41,679 bases of DNA from positions 1-41,679 of the IMG/VR virus record IMGVR_UViG_3300031576_001285. One strand, given 5' to 3'. This DNA is from a virus. Both the position numbers and the translations under genes were made by a program. This document shows, piece by piece, positions 16,601 to 24,944 of this stretch (positions are counted from its first letter, which is position 1; the number at the start of each line of letters is the position of its first letter). The notes beneath the pieces are model-generated. The model saw only the letters and a program-made list of their open reading frames with translations, did no database searches and was not told where the DNA came from.

Positions 16601-17137
16601 ATGCCGCTTACTTCGTTTGAAAGTCTGCCTTGGGACAGGGTCTATGAAATAGGAAACGTGGCTTTTAGCAGTATCGCAAGAGCCGGGCAGAGTTTTCAGA
16701 TTCAAGCCCAAGCCGAGGTCACGGGAGCCCGGGTATATCTTCAGAGAAACTCAGGCCAAGCCCAAGTCCAAGTCAGAATTGAAACGGACAGCGCGGGCTC
16801 GCCCTCGGGGACCTTTGTTCATGCAAACGCCTTGGCGACCCTTGAGCAGGCGGATATTCCAACCGCCGAAGGCTACGTCAGCGTCTCTTTTCAGGCCTTT
16901 ACGCTTCAAGCGAATACAACGTACTGGCTTGTTCTGAAAAGGACAACGGAGCCGGGCCCCAACTTCAGCACGTATTACTGGTATGGGAAGCTTAATCCAC
17001 CAAGCTATGACAGCGGTGTCGCAAAATATTTTAACGGAACCTGGAATCAGTTTACGGGACAGGATCTTATCTTTGAAATCAGCGGTGGCGGAGGTCTTCT
17101 TAAGGGATCAATGGCACTTCTTGGGGTGGGTGGCTGA
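16601..17137 (+). CDS. Beta-sandwich structural protein, unknown function
   Basis: 178 residues directly after the preceding gene. It resembles the carbohydrate-binding-like domain found in many surface and phage proteins: GQSFQIQAQAEVTGARVYLQ, then QVRIETDSAGSPSGTFV and FTLQANTTYWLVLKRT, each a strand of a jelly-roll. The C-terminus (SMALLGVGG) is short and hydrophobic. A role in the virion surface or tail tip is plausible, but nothing in the sequence fixes it. Confidence 0.6.
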   Translation: MPLTSFESLPWDRVYEIGNVAFSSIARAGQSFQIQAQAEVTGARVYLQRNSGQAQVQVRIETDSAGSPSGTFVHANALATLEQADIPTAEGYVSVSFQAFTLQANTTYWLVLKRTTEPGPNFSTYYWYGKLNPPSYDSGVAKYFNGTWNQFTGQDLIFEISGGGGLLKGSMALLGVGG

Positions 17138-17138
17138 T

Positions 17139-17645
17139 ATGTGGAAATGGATCATCATAGGTTTTTTAGGTCTTTTTATTTTAGGTCTGTGCGGGTGCGC
17201 GTCGGTTATGCCAAAGTTTCCGTCGCTAGTGCCACCCGAAAAGCCCCGGACTGTCTACAACTGGAACGAGGAAATGATCACCGAACCGAAGGTGATCAAG
17301 ACCGGCGAGGGGGAGTTTATCGTTCAACGAACCGAAAAGAGGCTTTCGGCCGGTCTTGATACGACACCGAAAAAGATCGGCTTTATCGAAAGGATCGGAA
17401 ATTTCATCGGAGGACTGAGCTTCTGGATCTTCGCTTTGATTGTTCTCGCACTAATTTTGGCTCCGGGTACCACGATAGGATTCTTGTTCAACAAGTACCA
17501 GCAGTACAAGAACGCCATGAAACAGACTGTCGCAGCGATCAAAGAAGCCCGGGCGGTTGATTCACAGGCTCTTCATGACGCACTCAAGGCAAGGCAGACC
17601 GTTGAGACGAAAAAGATTGTTGGAAATCTCAAAGCTGATTTGTGA
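17139..17645 (+). CDS. Lipoprotein with a second membrane segment
   Basis: 168 residues from ATG 17139, two bases after the previous stop. A signal peptide (MWKWIIIGFLGLFILGLCGC) ends in a lipobox with lipidated Cys near residue 20, so the N-terminus should be anchored in a membrane. A second hydrophobic stretch lies at about residues 92-118 (FWIFALIVLALILAPGTTIG), followed by a helical basic C-terminus. It is the last gene of the structural cluster. Roles could include lysis, superinfection exclusion or virion release; none can be established. It supports a Gram-negative host. Confidence 0.65.
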   Translation: MWKWIIIGFLGLFILGLCGCASVMPKFPSLVPPEKPRTVYNWNEEMITEPKVIKTGEGEFIVQRTEKRLSAGLDTTPKKIGFIERIGNFIGGLSFWIFALIVLALILAPGTTIGFLFNKYQQYKNAMKQTVAAIKEARAVDSQALHDALKARQTVETKKIVGNLKADL

Positions 17646-17744
17646 ATTGTAATGTGGTAGGAGAAAAGCCGATTTATAAGCCAACACAAAGTAGTTCTCT
17701 AGTTATTTAGCTCTTGTGGTTTAACCGCACTTATAAATATTTAT
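17646..17744. other. Intergenic leader region before the nrd control elements
   Basis: About 100 non-coding bases between the last tail-operon gene and the NrdR-like box. A nearly perfect inverted repeat TGTGGTTTAACCGCA is at 17715-17729 and a perfect AT-rich palindrome TATAAATATTTATA is at 17732-17745. No terminator for the tail operon is recognisable. Confidence 0.5.
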
Positions 17745-17760
17745 ATACAATATATTGTGT
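17745..17760 (+). promoter_or_regulatory. NrdR box
   Basis: The 16 bases ATACAATATATTGTGT match the published NrdR consensus acaCwAtATaTwGtgt at all but one position, with a perfect ACAATATATTGT core. NrdR represses ribonucleotide reductase operons when ATP/dATP is plentiful. The box ends 6 bases before the -35 element. A second box at the usual one-and-a-half turn spacing was not found. NrdR itself is not in the window and would be a host protein. Confidence 0.72.
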
Positions 17761-17766
17761 TTTTTC

Positions 17767-17795
17767 TTGACAATCAATTTTAAATCCTCTAATAT
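17767..17795 (+). promoter_or_regulatory. Sigma70-type promoter of the nrdBA operon
   Basis: TTGACA at 17767-17772, a 17-base spacer, and TAATAT at 17790-17795. Transcription would start near 17802, just upstream of the riboswitch aptamer. Confidence 0.82.
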
Positions 17796-17816
17796 CCTTT
17801 TCACAACTAAATAAAA

Positions 17817-17993
17817 GATAGTGGTTATCCTTAACCGGATATTGAAAGGGAAGGCAGTGTGAATCTGCCACGGTCCCGCCGCTGTAATCCGATCGCTTAT
17901 ATTTTTTAGTAAGCGAACGTTTTGACAAAAAAGCCACTGGTTTAAACTGGGAAGGCGTCAAAGCGTAGGAGAGTCAGAAGACCTGCCACTGTC
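17817..17993 (+). promoter_or_regulatory. Cobalamin riboswitch aptamer
   Basis: All the main conserved blocks are visible in order: GAAAGGGAAGGCAGTGTGAA from 17844, TGCCACGGTCCCGCCGCTGT from 17866, AAGCCACTGG near 17931, GGGAAGGC near 17949, and the B12 box AGTCAGAAGACCTGCC at 17972-17987. P1 closes the aptamer: GATAGTGG (17817-17824) with CCACTGTC (17986-17993). A following hairpin, TCCTCTC (18008-18014) with GAGAGGA (18027-18033), corresponds to P13. Its loop holds CGTGG, complementary to CCACG at 17868-17872, a candidate L5-L13 kissing contact. Ligand binding (adenosyl- or other cobalamin) would favour the downstream terminator and switch nrdBA off. Confidence 0.95.
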
Positions 17994-18070
17994 ATAGCAT
18001 ATATTTGTCCTCTCGAGTCGTGGTTAGAGAGGATAATTATTATTTTCTGGGGCCTAGAAATCAGGGAGCA

Positions 18071-18107
18071 ACCCTTAGAATCCTTCACAGGATCTAAGGG
18101 TTTTTTT
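18071..18107 (+). terminator. Intrinsic terminator, riboswitch expression platform
   Basis: ACCCTTAGAATCC (18071-18083) pairs with GGATCTAAGGGT (18090-18101) with one bulged base, followed by seven T. It stands between the aptamer and nrdB, so the switch acts by premature transcription termination. A clear antiterminator was not worked out by eye. Confidence 0.88.
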
Positions 18108-18125
18108 ATTCATTATGGAGAGCTT

Positions 18126-19100
18126 ATGAACGAACCAATTCTTAAAGAAAATAAAGATCGATTTGTTTTATTTCCGATTCAACACACGGAAATTTGGAAT
18201 ATGTATAAAAAAGCCGAAGCCAGTTTCTGGACAGCCGAGGAAGTCGATCTGTCGCACGACCAAAAAGACTGGGATCGGCTTCAGAGCGGTGAGCGACACT
18301 TCATTACGAATGTCCTGGCATTTTTCGCCGCTTCGGACGGCATCGTGAACGAAAATCTGGCCGTCAATTTCATCCGCGAAGTACAAATTCCCGAAGCACG
18401 CTGTTTTTACGGCTTTCAGATCATGATGGAAAATATCCATTCCGAAACGTACTCTCTCCTTATCGACAGCTATATCAAGGACAACGCCGAGAAACAGCGT
18501 CTTTTCAACGCCATCGAAACCGTGCTATGCGTCAGGAAAAAGGCAGAGTGGGCACTGCGTTGGATACGCAAAGCCTCTTTCGCCGAACGCCTGGTGGCGT
18601 TCGCGGCTGTCGAAGGGATTTTCTTTTCCGGCAGTTTCTGTTCGATTTTTTGGCTGAAAAAGCGCGGCATCATGCCTGGCTTGGCGTTTTCAAACGAACT
18701 CATTGCGCGTGACGAAGGTCTGCACTGCGATTTCGCCTGCCTACTCTACGGCATGTTGCAAAACAAACTTACCGTTGAGACTATCCACGAAATTATCGGC
18801 GGTGCCGTTGATATTGAAAAAGAATTTGTTTCGGAATCCCTGCCGGTGGACTTGATCGGCATGAACGCCAAAATGATGTGCCAGTACATCGAGTTTGTCG
18901 CCGACCGTCTGCTAGTGGCGCTCGGTTACCCGAAGCTTTACCGTGCCTCTAACCCATTTGACTTCATGGAATTGATATCGCTTCAGGGTAAAACCAATTT
19001 CTTTGAAAAGCGGGTGGGCGAGTATCAGAAGGCCGGCGTCATGAATGGCAACAGTATCAACAAGGAAAACTTCTCGTTCAATAAGGACGTAGATTTTTAA
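18126..19100 (+). CDS. nrdB: Class Ia ribonucleotide reductase, beta (radical) subunit
   Basis: 324 residues, GGAG six bases before the ATG. It houses the diiron-tyrosyl radical that starts ribonucleotide reduction in the partner alpha subunit. All metal ligands are visible: D41 (AEEVDLS), E102 and H105 (MENIHSE), E163 (AAVEGIFF), E197 and H200 (RDEGLHCD). The radical tyrosine is Y109, so this is not the Phe-substituted chlamydial type. The C-terminal NKDVDF resembles the alpha-binding tail. Many long stretches, such as [20 protein letters not shown], are nearly the eukaryotic R2 sequence. The enzyme needs oxygen and iron, not cobalamin. It is the first gene after the B12 riboswitch and is followed by nrdA 48 bases later. 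Confidence 0.96.
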   Translation: MNEPILKENKDRFVLFPIQHTEIWNMYKKAEASFWTAEEVDLSHDQKDWDRLQSGERHFITNVLAFFAASDGIVNENLAVNFIREVQIPEARCFYGFQIMMENIHSETYSLLIDSYIKDNAEKQRLFNAIETVLCVRKKAEWALRWIRKASFAERLVAFAAVEGIFFSGSFCSIFWLKKRGIMPGLAFSNELIARDEGLHCDFACLLYGMLQNKLTVETIHEIIGGAVDIEKEFVSESLPVDLIGMNAKMMCQYIEFVADRLLVALGYPKLYRASNPFDFMELISLQGKTNFFEKRVGEYQKAGVMNGNSINKENFSFNKDVDF

Positions 19101-19148
19101 AACTCTCGCCAGAGGCCGGCAGGTTGAGTAAAAAAAAGGAAACTTTCT

Positions 19149-21524
19149 ATGCATGTTATAAAAAGAGACGGAAGACGCGAATCGGTTAAGTTCGACAAGG
19201 TAACATCTAGAATTGAACGACTTTGCTACGCGCTGGACCCCAAGCACGTGGATCCGACCGACGTGGCAAAGAAGGTTATTCAGGGAATTTATGATGACGT
19301 CACCACTTCCGAACTCGACAATCTCGCCGCTGAAATTGCGGCGTCGCTGACCACTAAGCATCCGGATTATGCACTCCTAGCCTCGCGCATCGCGGTCTCG
19401 AATCTTCACAAGAATACCAAGAAGTCTTTCTCCGAAACCATGCGGGACCTCTACCGGTATGTCAGTCCACGTACCGGGCAGAAAGCGCCACTGATAGCCA
19501 AGGACATTTATCAAATAATCGAGAAAAACGCCGACCTTTTGGACTCAACTATTATTTATGACCGCGATTTCGATTATGACTATTTTGCTTTTAAGACACT
19601 GGAAAAAGGGTATCTTTTGAAAATCAACGGTAAAATTGCTGAGCGTCCCCAACATATGCTTATGCGTGTGGCTGTCGGGATCCACCGCGAGGACTTGCAA
19701 GCTGCCATCGAGACGTACACGCTCATGTCCGAGCGCTGGTACACGCACGCGACGCCGACTTTGTTCAACGCAGGCACGCCTAAGCCCCAGCTTTCTTCTT
19801 GCTTTTTGATTCAGCTTAAAGACGACAGTATAGATGGTATCTATGACACGCTGAAGCAATGCGCCAAGATCTCCCAGTCGGCCGGAGGCATTGGGCTTTC
19901 CATACACAATATCCGCGCCACGGGTTCCTATATTCGTGGTTCCAATGGAACATCTAACGGCGTCGTCCCTATGCTGCGCGTGTTTAACGATACCGCGCGC
20001 TACGTCGATCAGGGCGGCGGTAAACGCAAGGGCGCATTTGCCATTTATCTCGAACCGTGGCATGCCGACATTTTAGAATTTCTTGACCTCAAGAAAAATC
20101 ACGGCAAGGACGAAATGCGCGCGCGTGATCTATTCTATGCGCTTTGGATCCCCGATCTTTTCATGAAGCGTGTTGATGAAAACGGTATGTGGTCGCTTTT
20201 TTGTCCCAATGAAGCCAAGGGCCTTTCTGAGGTTTACGGCGAGGAATTCGAGACGCTGTATGCCAAATATGAGGCCGAAGGCAAAGCGCGTAAAACCATG
20301 AAGGCCCAGGATCTCTGGTTCGCGGTGCTCGAGGCGCAAATCGAGACCGGGACCCCTTACATCCTATTTAAAGATGCGGCGAATAAAAAATCTAACCAGA
20401 AAAATCTCGGCACTATCAAAAGTTCGAACCTTTGTACTGAAATCATGGAATACACGTCGCCAGATGAAGTGGCCGTCTGCAACCTGGCCTCCATCGCGTT
20501 ACCACGCTTCGTGATTGACGGACAGTTCGACCATAAGCGACTTTTCGAAGTGACGAAGGTCGTTACGAAGAACCTGAACAAAGTCATTGACGTCAATTAT
20601 TACCCGATCGAAGAAGCGCGTCGTTCCAATCTCAGACATCGGCCGATTGGTATCGGCGTGCAGGGCTTAGCCGATGTATTCATTCTTCTGCGCACATCTT
20701 TTGATTCAGACGAGGCGAGGTGGCTCAATAAGCAAATTTTCGAGACAATTTATTTCGCCGCGATGACGGCGTCGATGGAGCTGGCCCAGATGCAAGGAGC
20801 TTATGAGACTTACGCAGGTTCACCGGTGTCACAGGGCATTTTTCAGTACGATATGTGGGGAGTCGAGCCATCAGATCGTTGGGACTGGGTATCCCTCAAA
20901 GAAGCGGTGAAACAGCATGGCATTCGCAATTCGCTTCTGGTTGCGCCGATGCCCACTGCTTCGACTTCGCAAATTCTTGGAAACAATGAATGTATCGAAC
21001 CCTATACGTCCAACATTTACAATCGTCGCGTCCTTTCGGGAGAGTTCATTGTGGTCAACAAGTACCTCTTGAAAGATTTGGTCGATTTGGGTATCTGGAA
21101 CGGCAAGCTCAAGGAAAAGGTCATTGCTAACAACGGCTCCGTGCAAAACATTGAGGAAATTCCGCAGTCGATTAAGGAAATTTACCGTACGGTGTGGGAA
21201 ATCAAACAACGCTCGCTGATTGACATGGCGGCCGACCGCGGCGCTTTCATCTGCCAGTCGCAGTCGCTGAATCTCTTCATTCAGGAACCCAACTTCGCCA
21301 AGCTCACGTCCATGCATTTCCATGCGTGGAAAACAGGCCTCAAAACCGGAATGTACTACCTGCGCACCAAGTCGGCGGTTGACGCGATCAAGTTTACTGT
21401 CGAAAACGAAGAAAAGGTGTTGATAGACGCAGTTACTAAAAATGCTACGTCTAAAGAGCAAAAAATGGCTGATATCACTTGTTCGTTGGATAACAAGGAT
21501 GAATGCTTGTCTTGCGGTAGTTAA
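19149..21524 (+). CDS. nrdA: Class Ia ribonucleotide reductase, alpha (catalytic) subunit
   Basis: 791 residues, one fewer than human RRM1 as I know it. An N-terminal ATP cone ([20 protein letters not shown]) gives dATP control of overall activity. The catalytic residues fall at the human positions: C218 (LSSCFL) and C444 (EVAVCNLAS) as redox pair, N427, C429 and E431 (SNLCTEI) around the thiyl radical, Y736-Y737 (GMYYLRT) for radical transfer, and a C-terminal CLSC pair at 786/789 for re-reduction by thioredoxin-type donors. It reduces NDPs to dNDPs with NrdB. The eukaryote-like character is unusual among the E. coli-type phage enzymes. It shares the riboswitch-controlled transcript with nrdB; a terminator follows. 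Confidence 0.97.
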   Translation: MHVIKRDGRRESVKFDKVTSRIERLCYALDPKHVDPTDVAKKVIQGIYDDVTTSELDNLAAEIAASLTTKHPDYALLASRIAVSNLHKNTKKSFSETMRDLYRYVSPRTGQKAPLIAKDIYQIIEKNADLLDSTIIYDRDFDYDYFAFKTLEKGYLLKINGKIAERPQHMLMRVAVGIHREDLQAAIETYTLMSERWYTHATPTLFNAGTPKPQLSSCFLIQLKDDSIDGIYDTLKQCAKISQSAGGIGLSIHNIRATGSYIRGSNGTSNGVVPMLRVFNDTARYVDQGGGKRKGAFAIYLEPWHADILEFLDLKKNHGKDEMRARDLFYALWIPDLFMKRVDENGMWSLFCPNEAKGLSEVYGEEFETLYAKYEAEGKARKTMKAQDLWFAVLEAQIETGTPYILFKDAANKKSNQKNLGTIKSSNLCTEIMEYTSPDEVAVCNLASIALPRFVIDGQFDHKRLFEVTKVVTKNLNKVIDVNYYPIEEARRSNLRHRPIGIGVQGLADVFILLRTSFDSDEARWLNKQIFETIYFAAMTASMELAQMQGAYETYAGSPVSQGIFQYDMWGVEPSDRWDWVSLKEAVKQHGIRNSLLVAPMPTASTSQILGNNECIEPYTSNIYNRRVLSGEFIVVNKYLLKDLVDLGIWNGKLKEKVIANNGSVQNIEEIPQSIKEIYRTVWEIKQRSLIDMAADRGAFICQSQSLNLFIQEPNFAKLTSMHFHAWKTGLKTGMYYLRTKSAVDAIKFTVENEEKVLIDAVTKNATSKEQKMADITCSLDNKDECLSCGS

Positions 21525-21562
21525 TCGTTAGCGAAAAGTTTTTTCAGAATTATAACGTTTAC

Positions 21563-21628
21563 CACCGTCAGTCGGGGGCGGGAAATATGCCGGGCCTCGT
21601 TGGCATACCTCGTCTGGCGGTGTTTTTT
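21563..21628 (+). terminator. Large structured terminator after nrdA
   Basis: CACCGTCAG (21563-21571) pairs with CTGGCGGTG (21614-21622), followed by six T. Inside are two further helices, CGGGG with CCTCG and ATGCC with GGCAT, making a three-tier stem-loop much larger than a minimal terminator. It should isolate nrdBA from the following operon. Confidence 0.8.
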
Positions 21629-21653
21629 ATTAGTTAAATAAACAAAAATAAAA

Positions 21654-21668
21654 TCAACTATCAGTTGA
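21654..21668 (+). promoter_or_regulatory. Candidate operator (perfect inverted repeat)
   Basis: TCAACT ATC AGTTGA is a perfect 6-3-6 inverted repeat 21 bases upstream of the -35 element of the next operon. The HTH regulator encoded by the first gene of that operon is the obvious candidate ligand; this is inference. Confidence 0.5.
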
Positions 21669-21689
21669 ATAGAATAAAGGATAGGGTGC

Positions 21690-21718
21690 TTGATAACTTC
21701 TTCCTAGTGTTTTATATT
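21690..21718 (+). promoter_or_regulatory. Sigma70-type promoter of the regulator-metE operon
   Basis: TTGATA at 21690-21695, a 17-base spacer and TATATT at 21713-21718. The expected start near 21725 leaves an untranslated leader of only ~16 bases, too short for a riboswitch, so metE must be controlled differently from nrdBA. Confidence 0.75.
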
Positions 21719-21740
21719 TTTTAAAGTATGTGGAGAAATT

Positions 21741-22478
21741 ATGGATCTGGGTGGACGCATTCGAACTTTACGGGAGAAGAAGCATCTTAAGCAGGTTGAT
21801 CTTGCCAATGCTTTGCAAATTAGTCCCCAAGCCGTGTCTAAATGGGAGAAAAATGAAAACGCACCGGACTTGGTCAGTCTCCCGCGTCTGGCAAAGCTAC
21901 TCGGTGTCACCATAGATGAACTTTTAGGAATGAACAATATCGAAAATGGAGTATTTGAGGCTACCGTCTTTTGTTCTTCGATATCTGGTTTTGCAAAGGG
22001 AGCGCTTGTCGCTGGCTCCAAGGAAGTCGCCGACCGGACAAATGTTATTTTTCATCACTTGACCGAGGTTGCGCTTAAATACGGCGGCGTACCGATTAAA
22101 TACGTTGGGGATGGATTTTTATGTTTTTTCTCCGGCGTCGCCCACGCAGATCGTGCGCTTGAGGCAGCGCGGCACGCTAAAAGGTCATTAACTGATCGCT
22201 CAATTGCTATTTCCCTTAATTCTGGAGATATTTATTTGGGCTCAATAGGTCATCCAGAATATGCCAGCCGGGATATATGCGGGGATACCGTCAACCGGGC
22301 TTTTCTTATTTCGGAACGGATTGCAGATATCTGTAAGAGCGGGATCGGTTTGACCGAATCTGTTCGGAATAAGTTAGAAAAGAAAAATTCTTTAACACCA
22401 CCTAAACAGGTTTTTGTACGGCATTTGAGGACACGTCTTGCCGTCTATGAGCCGCGATTGAATAAGAAGGAGCAATAA
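21741..22478 (+). CDS. XRE-family regulator fused to a degenerate class III nucleotide cyclase domain
   Basis: 245 residues. Residues 1-63 are an XRE/Cro helix-turn-helix (QVDLANALQISPQAVSKWEK). Residues ~72-220 are a class III adenylate/guanylate cyclase-like domain: VFCSSISGFAKG, then KYVGDGFLCFF and DICGDTVNRAFLISER. Key residues have changed: the first metal Asp position is S80, and the transition-state Arg expected four residues after N185 is L189, although D124 and N185 remain. So catalysis is doubtful and the domain may instead bind a nucleotide and control DNA binding. The stop is immediately followed by the metE ATG, so the two are co-translated and this is probably the metE regulator. 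A direct HTH-cyclase fusion of this order is not one I recognise. Confidence 0.82.
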   Translation: MDLGGRIRTLREKKHLKQVDLANALQISPQAVSKWEKNENAPDLVSLPRLAKLLGVTIDELLGMNNIENGVFEATVFCSSISGFAKGALVAGSKEVADRTNVIFHHLTEVALKYGGVPIKYVGDGFLCFFSGVAHADRALEAARHAKRSLTDRSIAISLNSGDIYLGSIGHPEYASRDICGDTVNRAFLISERIADICKSGIGLTESVRNKLEKKNSLTPPKQVFVRHLRTRLAVYEPRLNKKEQ

Positions 22479-24827
22479 ATGTTAGCAAAAAGTGAGGCCC
22501 TTAAAACTTGCGTATTGGGTTTTCCGAGAATTGGCGAAGAAAGACTATTAAAAAAGTCCACCGAATCTTATTGGAAAGGTGAGATATCGGAAGAAGTACT
22601 GAATGCGGCCGGATATCAGATTAGGTCAAAAAATTGGCTTATTCAAAAAGAAGCCGGTATCGACATCATTCCTTCCAATGATTTCAGTTTTTACGATCAG
22701 ATGCTTGATATGACCGCTCTCTTAGGGGCTGTGCCATCACGTTACAAATGGAACGGCGAGAAAGTTGATTTGAATACTTACTTTGCCATGGCCAGAGGAA
22801 CAAAATCAATTCCTGCTATGGAAATGACAAAGTGGTTTGATACCAATTATCACTATATCGTGCCTGAGTTCCGTAGGAATCAAAAATTTAATCTCGCTTC
22901 CAATAAGCCATTCGACGAATTTAAAGAAGCGCTTTCCATGGGAATCCTAACAAGACCCGTATTGATCGGACCCATCACTTATCTCATGTTAGGCAAATCA
23001 AAAGACAACCAGTTCTCTACTTTGGATCTTTTGGAGCCCATCCTTGAAATTTATACGGTAATCCTGAACAAGTTCAAGGCTATTGGCGCCGAATCTATTC
23101 AAATAGATGAGCCAATACTTGTGCTAGAACTGGATACAAAAGTGAAGACCGCGATTAAGAAAGCTTATGCGAAATTCGCAAAAGAAGTGCCGGACATGCC
23201 TTTGATATTGACTACTTATTTCGGAGAATTGAAAGACAATATGAAACTTGCGGTTTCATTGCCGGTTAGCGGCCTGCATTTGGACCTAATAAGAGCTTCT
23301 CGAGAACTGAAGAAGCTTGTGAGCGTAATGCCCGACGAAATGCTTCTGTCGTTGGGCGTGGTTGAAGGAAGAAATATTTGGAAAAATGATCTGACGAGGA
23401 GCATCGGACTTTTAAAACCCGTCATTAAAAAAAGAGGTGCTGAGAAATGCATTATCGCCACTTCTTGCTCGCTTTTGTTTTCTCCGGTGGATCTTGAAAA
23501 CGAGGCCCAAATTAATGCCGAATTAAAAAGCTGGCTTTCGTTTTCGGTTCAAAAGCTCCACGAGATTGAACTGATAACGAAAGCGCTTTCCGATGGCGAA
23601 GAGTCTATTGCCTCAGAGCTTAGTCGGAATAAACGCGATATAGAAGCTCGCAGAAAAAGCAAAACAATTCATAAAAAAACGATTTTGCAAAGGATCAGGA
23701 AACTTAAGGCGGAGAACTATGCTCGTAAAAGCTCGTTTAAAATCCGTCAGGTTATACAGAGGGAAAGATTGGGTTTGCCGCTTTTACCAACAACAACGAT
23801 CGGTTCTTTTCCTCAGACCTCTGATATCCGTCAAGCACGGGCTAATTTTAAAAAGGGCGCTTTGTCCTCAGATAAATACGAGAAATTCTTGAAAGGAAAA
23901 ATAAAAGAGTGCGTCGAGCGTCAAACAGAAATCGGTCTTGATGTCTTGGTACATGGGGAAGCCGAGCGTAATGACATGGTTGAGTACTTTGGCGAACAAT
24001 TAGACGGATTTGCTTTTACGAAAAATGGGTGGGTGCAATCTTACGGCACGCGTTACGTCAAACCTCCGATTGTTTATGGAGATGTTTCAAGGCCAAAGCC
24101 GATGACGGTTAAATGGATAAAATATGCGCAATCTTTGACCGATCAACCAGTAAAAGGAATGCTTACGGGACCCATCACGATTCTTCAATGGTCATTTGTA
24201 AGAGATGATCAGCCACGCAGTGAAACGGCCAGGCAAATTGCGCTCGCGATCCGCGACGAGGCCGCCGATTTGGAAAAGATGGGTTCTTCTATCATCCAAA
24301 TAGACGAACCGGCTATCCGGGAAGGATTACCTATTCGAAAATCGGAATGGCCGAAATATCTCAAATGGGCTGTCGAATGCTTTAGGCTTTCGTCGAGCGG
24401 CGTGCAAGATAAGACGCAGATACACACCCATATGTGTTACAGCGAGTTCAATGACATTATCAAGTCCATTGCTGCCATGGATGCGGATGTTATATCAATC
24501 GAAACGTCACGGTCACAAATGGAACTTTTAGACGCTTTCGTTAAATTTCACTACCCGAATGAAATCGGTCCCGGTGTCTATGATATTCATTCTCCCCGGG
24601 TACCGTCCGTGGAGGAAATAGAGAATCTGCTTAAGAAGGCAGCCTCTTTATTACCAATTAGCAATCTCTGGGTGAATCCGGATTGTGGTTTAAAGACTCG
24701 GGGGTGGGAAGAAACAGCTCTATCTTTGAAAGCGCTGGTGAAGGCTGCCAAATCACTTAGACAGCAAGCGACTGATAAGAAAAATTTCAAAATGCCCATG
24801 ACCTCCTGTGCGAAGAACGCATCATAG
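22479..24827 (+). CDS. metE: Cobalamin-independent methionine synthase
   Basis: 782 residues, about the length of E. coli MetE (753) with small extensions, so full length with both barrel halves. It transfers a methyl group from 5-methyltetrahydrofolate (polyglutamate) to homocysteine. The zinc ligands are all present in the C-terminal barrel: H651 and C653 (HTHMCYSEF), E675 (SIETSRS) and C736 (NPDCGLKTRGW); IIQIDEPAIREGLP is the family core motif. The start follows the regulator stop with no gap and GGAG lies just upstream. MetE replaces the B12-dependent MetH, as NrdAB replaces B12-dependent NrdJ. The gene is visibly AT-richer than the tail genes. Confidence 0.96.
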   Translation: MLAKSEALKTCVLGFPRIGEERLLKKSTESYWKGEISEEVLNAAGYQIRSKNWLIQKEAGIDIIPSNDFSFYDQMLDMTALLGAVPSRYKWNGEKVDLNTYFAMARGTKSIPAMEMTKWFDTNYHYIVPEFRRNQKFNLASNKPFDEFKEALSMGILTRPVLIGPITYLMLGKSKDNQFSTLDLLEPILEIYTVILNKFKAIGAESIQIDEPILVLELDTKVKTAIKKAYAKFAKEVPDMPLILTTYFGELKDNMKLAVSLPVSGLHLDLIRASRELKKLVSVMPDEMLLSLGVVEGRNIWKNDLTRSIGLLKPVIKKRGAEKCIIATSCSLLFSPVDLENEAQINAELKSWLSFSVQKLHEIELITKALSDGEESIASELSRNKRDIEARRKSKTIHKKTILQRIRKLKAENYARKSSFKIRQVIQRERLGLPLLPTTTIGSFPQTSDIRQARANFKKGALSSDKYEKFLKGKIKECVERQTEIGLDVLVHGEAERNDMVEYFGEQLDGFAFTKNGWVQSYGTRYVKPPIVYGDVSRPKPMTVKWIKYAQSLTDQPVKGMLTGPITILQWSFVRDDQPRSETARQIALAIRDEAADLEKMGSSIIQIDEPAIREGLPIRKSEWPKYLKWAVECFRLSSSGVQDKTQIHTHMCYSEFNDIIKSIAAMDADVISIETSRSQMELLDAFVKFHYPNEIGPGVYDIHSPRVPSVEEIENLLKKAASLLPISNLWVNPDCGLKTRGWEETALSLKALVKAAKSLRQQATDKKNFKMPMTSCAKNAS

Positions 24828-24862
24828 GCGGAAATGGGATAGTTGAAAAAGGATTCTGCCAA

Positions 24863-24891
24863 TTGACGAAAGGCGCTGTTTTACCTAAAGT
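24863..24891 (+). promoter_or_regulatory. Candidate sigma70-type promoter
   Basis: TTGACG at 24863-24868, a 17-base spacer and TAAAGT at 24886-24891, upstream of the two genes of unknown function that follow metE. Confidence 0.5.
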
Positions 24892-24923
24892 TGAATATTT
24901 TAAAAGAAAGTAGAGGGGTTTTT

Positions 24924-24941
24924 ATGGGACGAATTATCTAG
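24924..24941 (+). CDS. Five-codon leader reading frame ending in TAG, in frame with the next gene
   Basis: GAGGGG ends about 6 bases before ATG 24924, giving MGRII and then TAG at 24939-24941. Two codons later, in the same frame, is ATG 24945 of the following gene, which has no Shine-Dalgarno of its own. Either ribosomes terminate and restart 3 bases later, or the TAG (in a TAG CAA context) is read through, or the stop is a mutation. Confidence 0.45.
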   Translation: MGRII

Positions 24942-24944
24942 CAA

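Noticed and set aside
17732-17745. Second NrdR box
   Set aside because: The palindrome TATAAATATTTATA lacks the C...G contacts of the consensus and its centre is only 14 bases from the first box, not about 31.
19545-20063. Minus-strand gene of 172 codons inside nrdA
   Set aside because: It is the complement of a highly conserved gene and has no family resemblance or start signals.
21741-22478. Active adenylate cyclase
   Set aside because: One metal Asp and the transition-state Arg are replaced, so I do not assign catalytic activity.
24939-24941. TAG read as an amino acid throughout (recoded phage)
   Set aside because: Several supported genes end in TAG (for example at 5618-5620, 15936-15938 and 27931-27933), and long genes lack internal TAG, so the code is standard.
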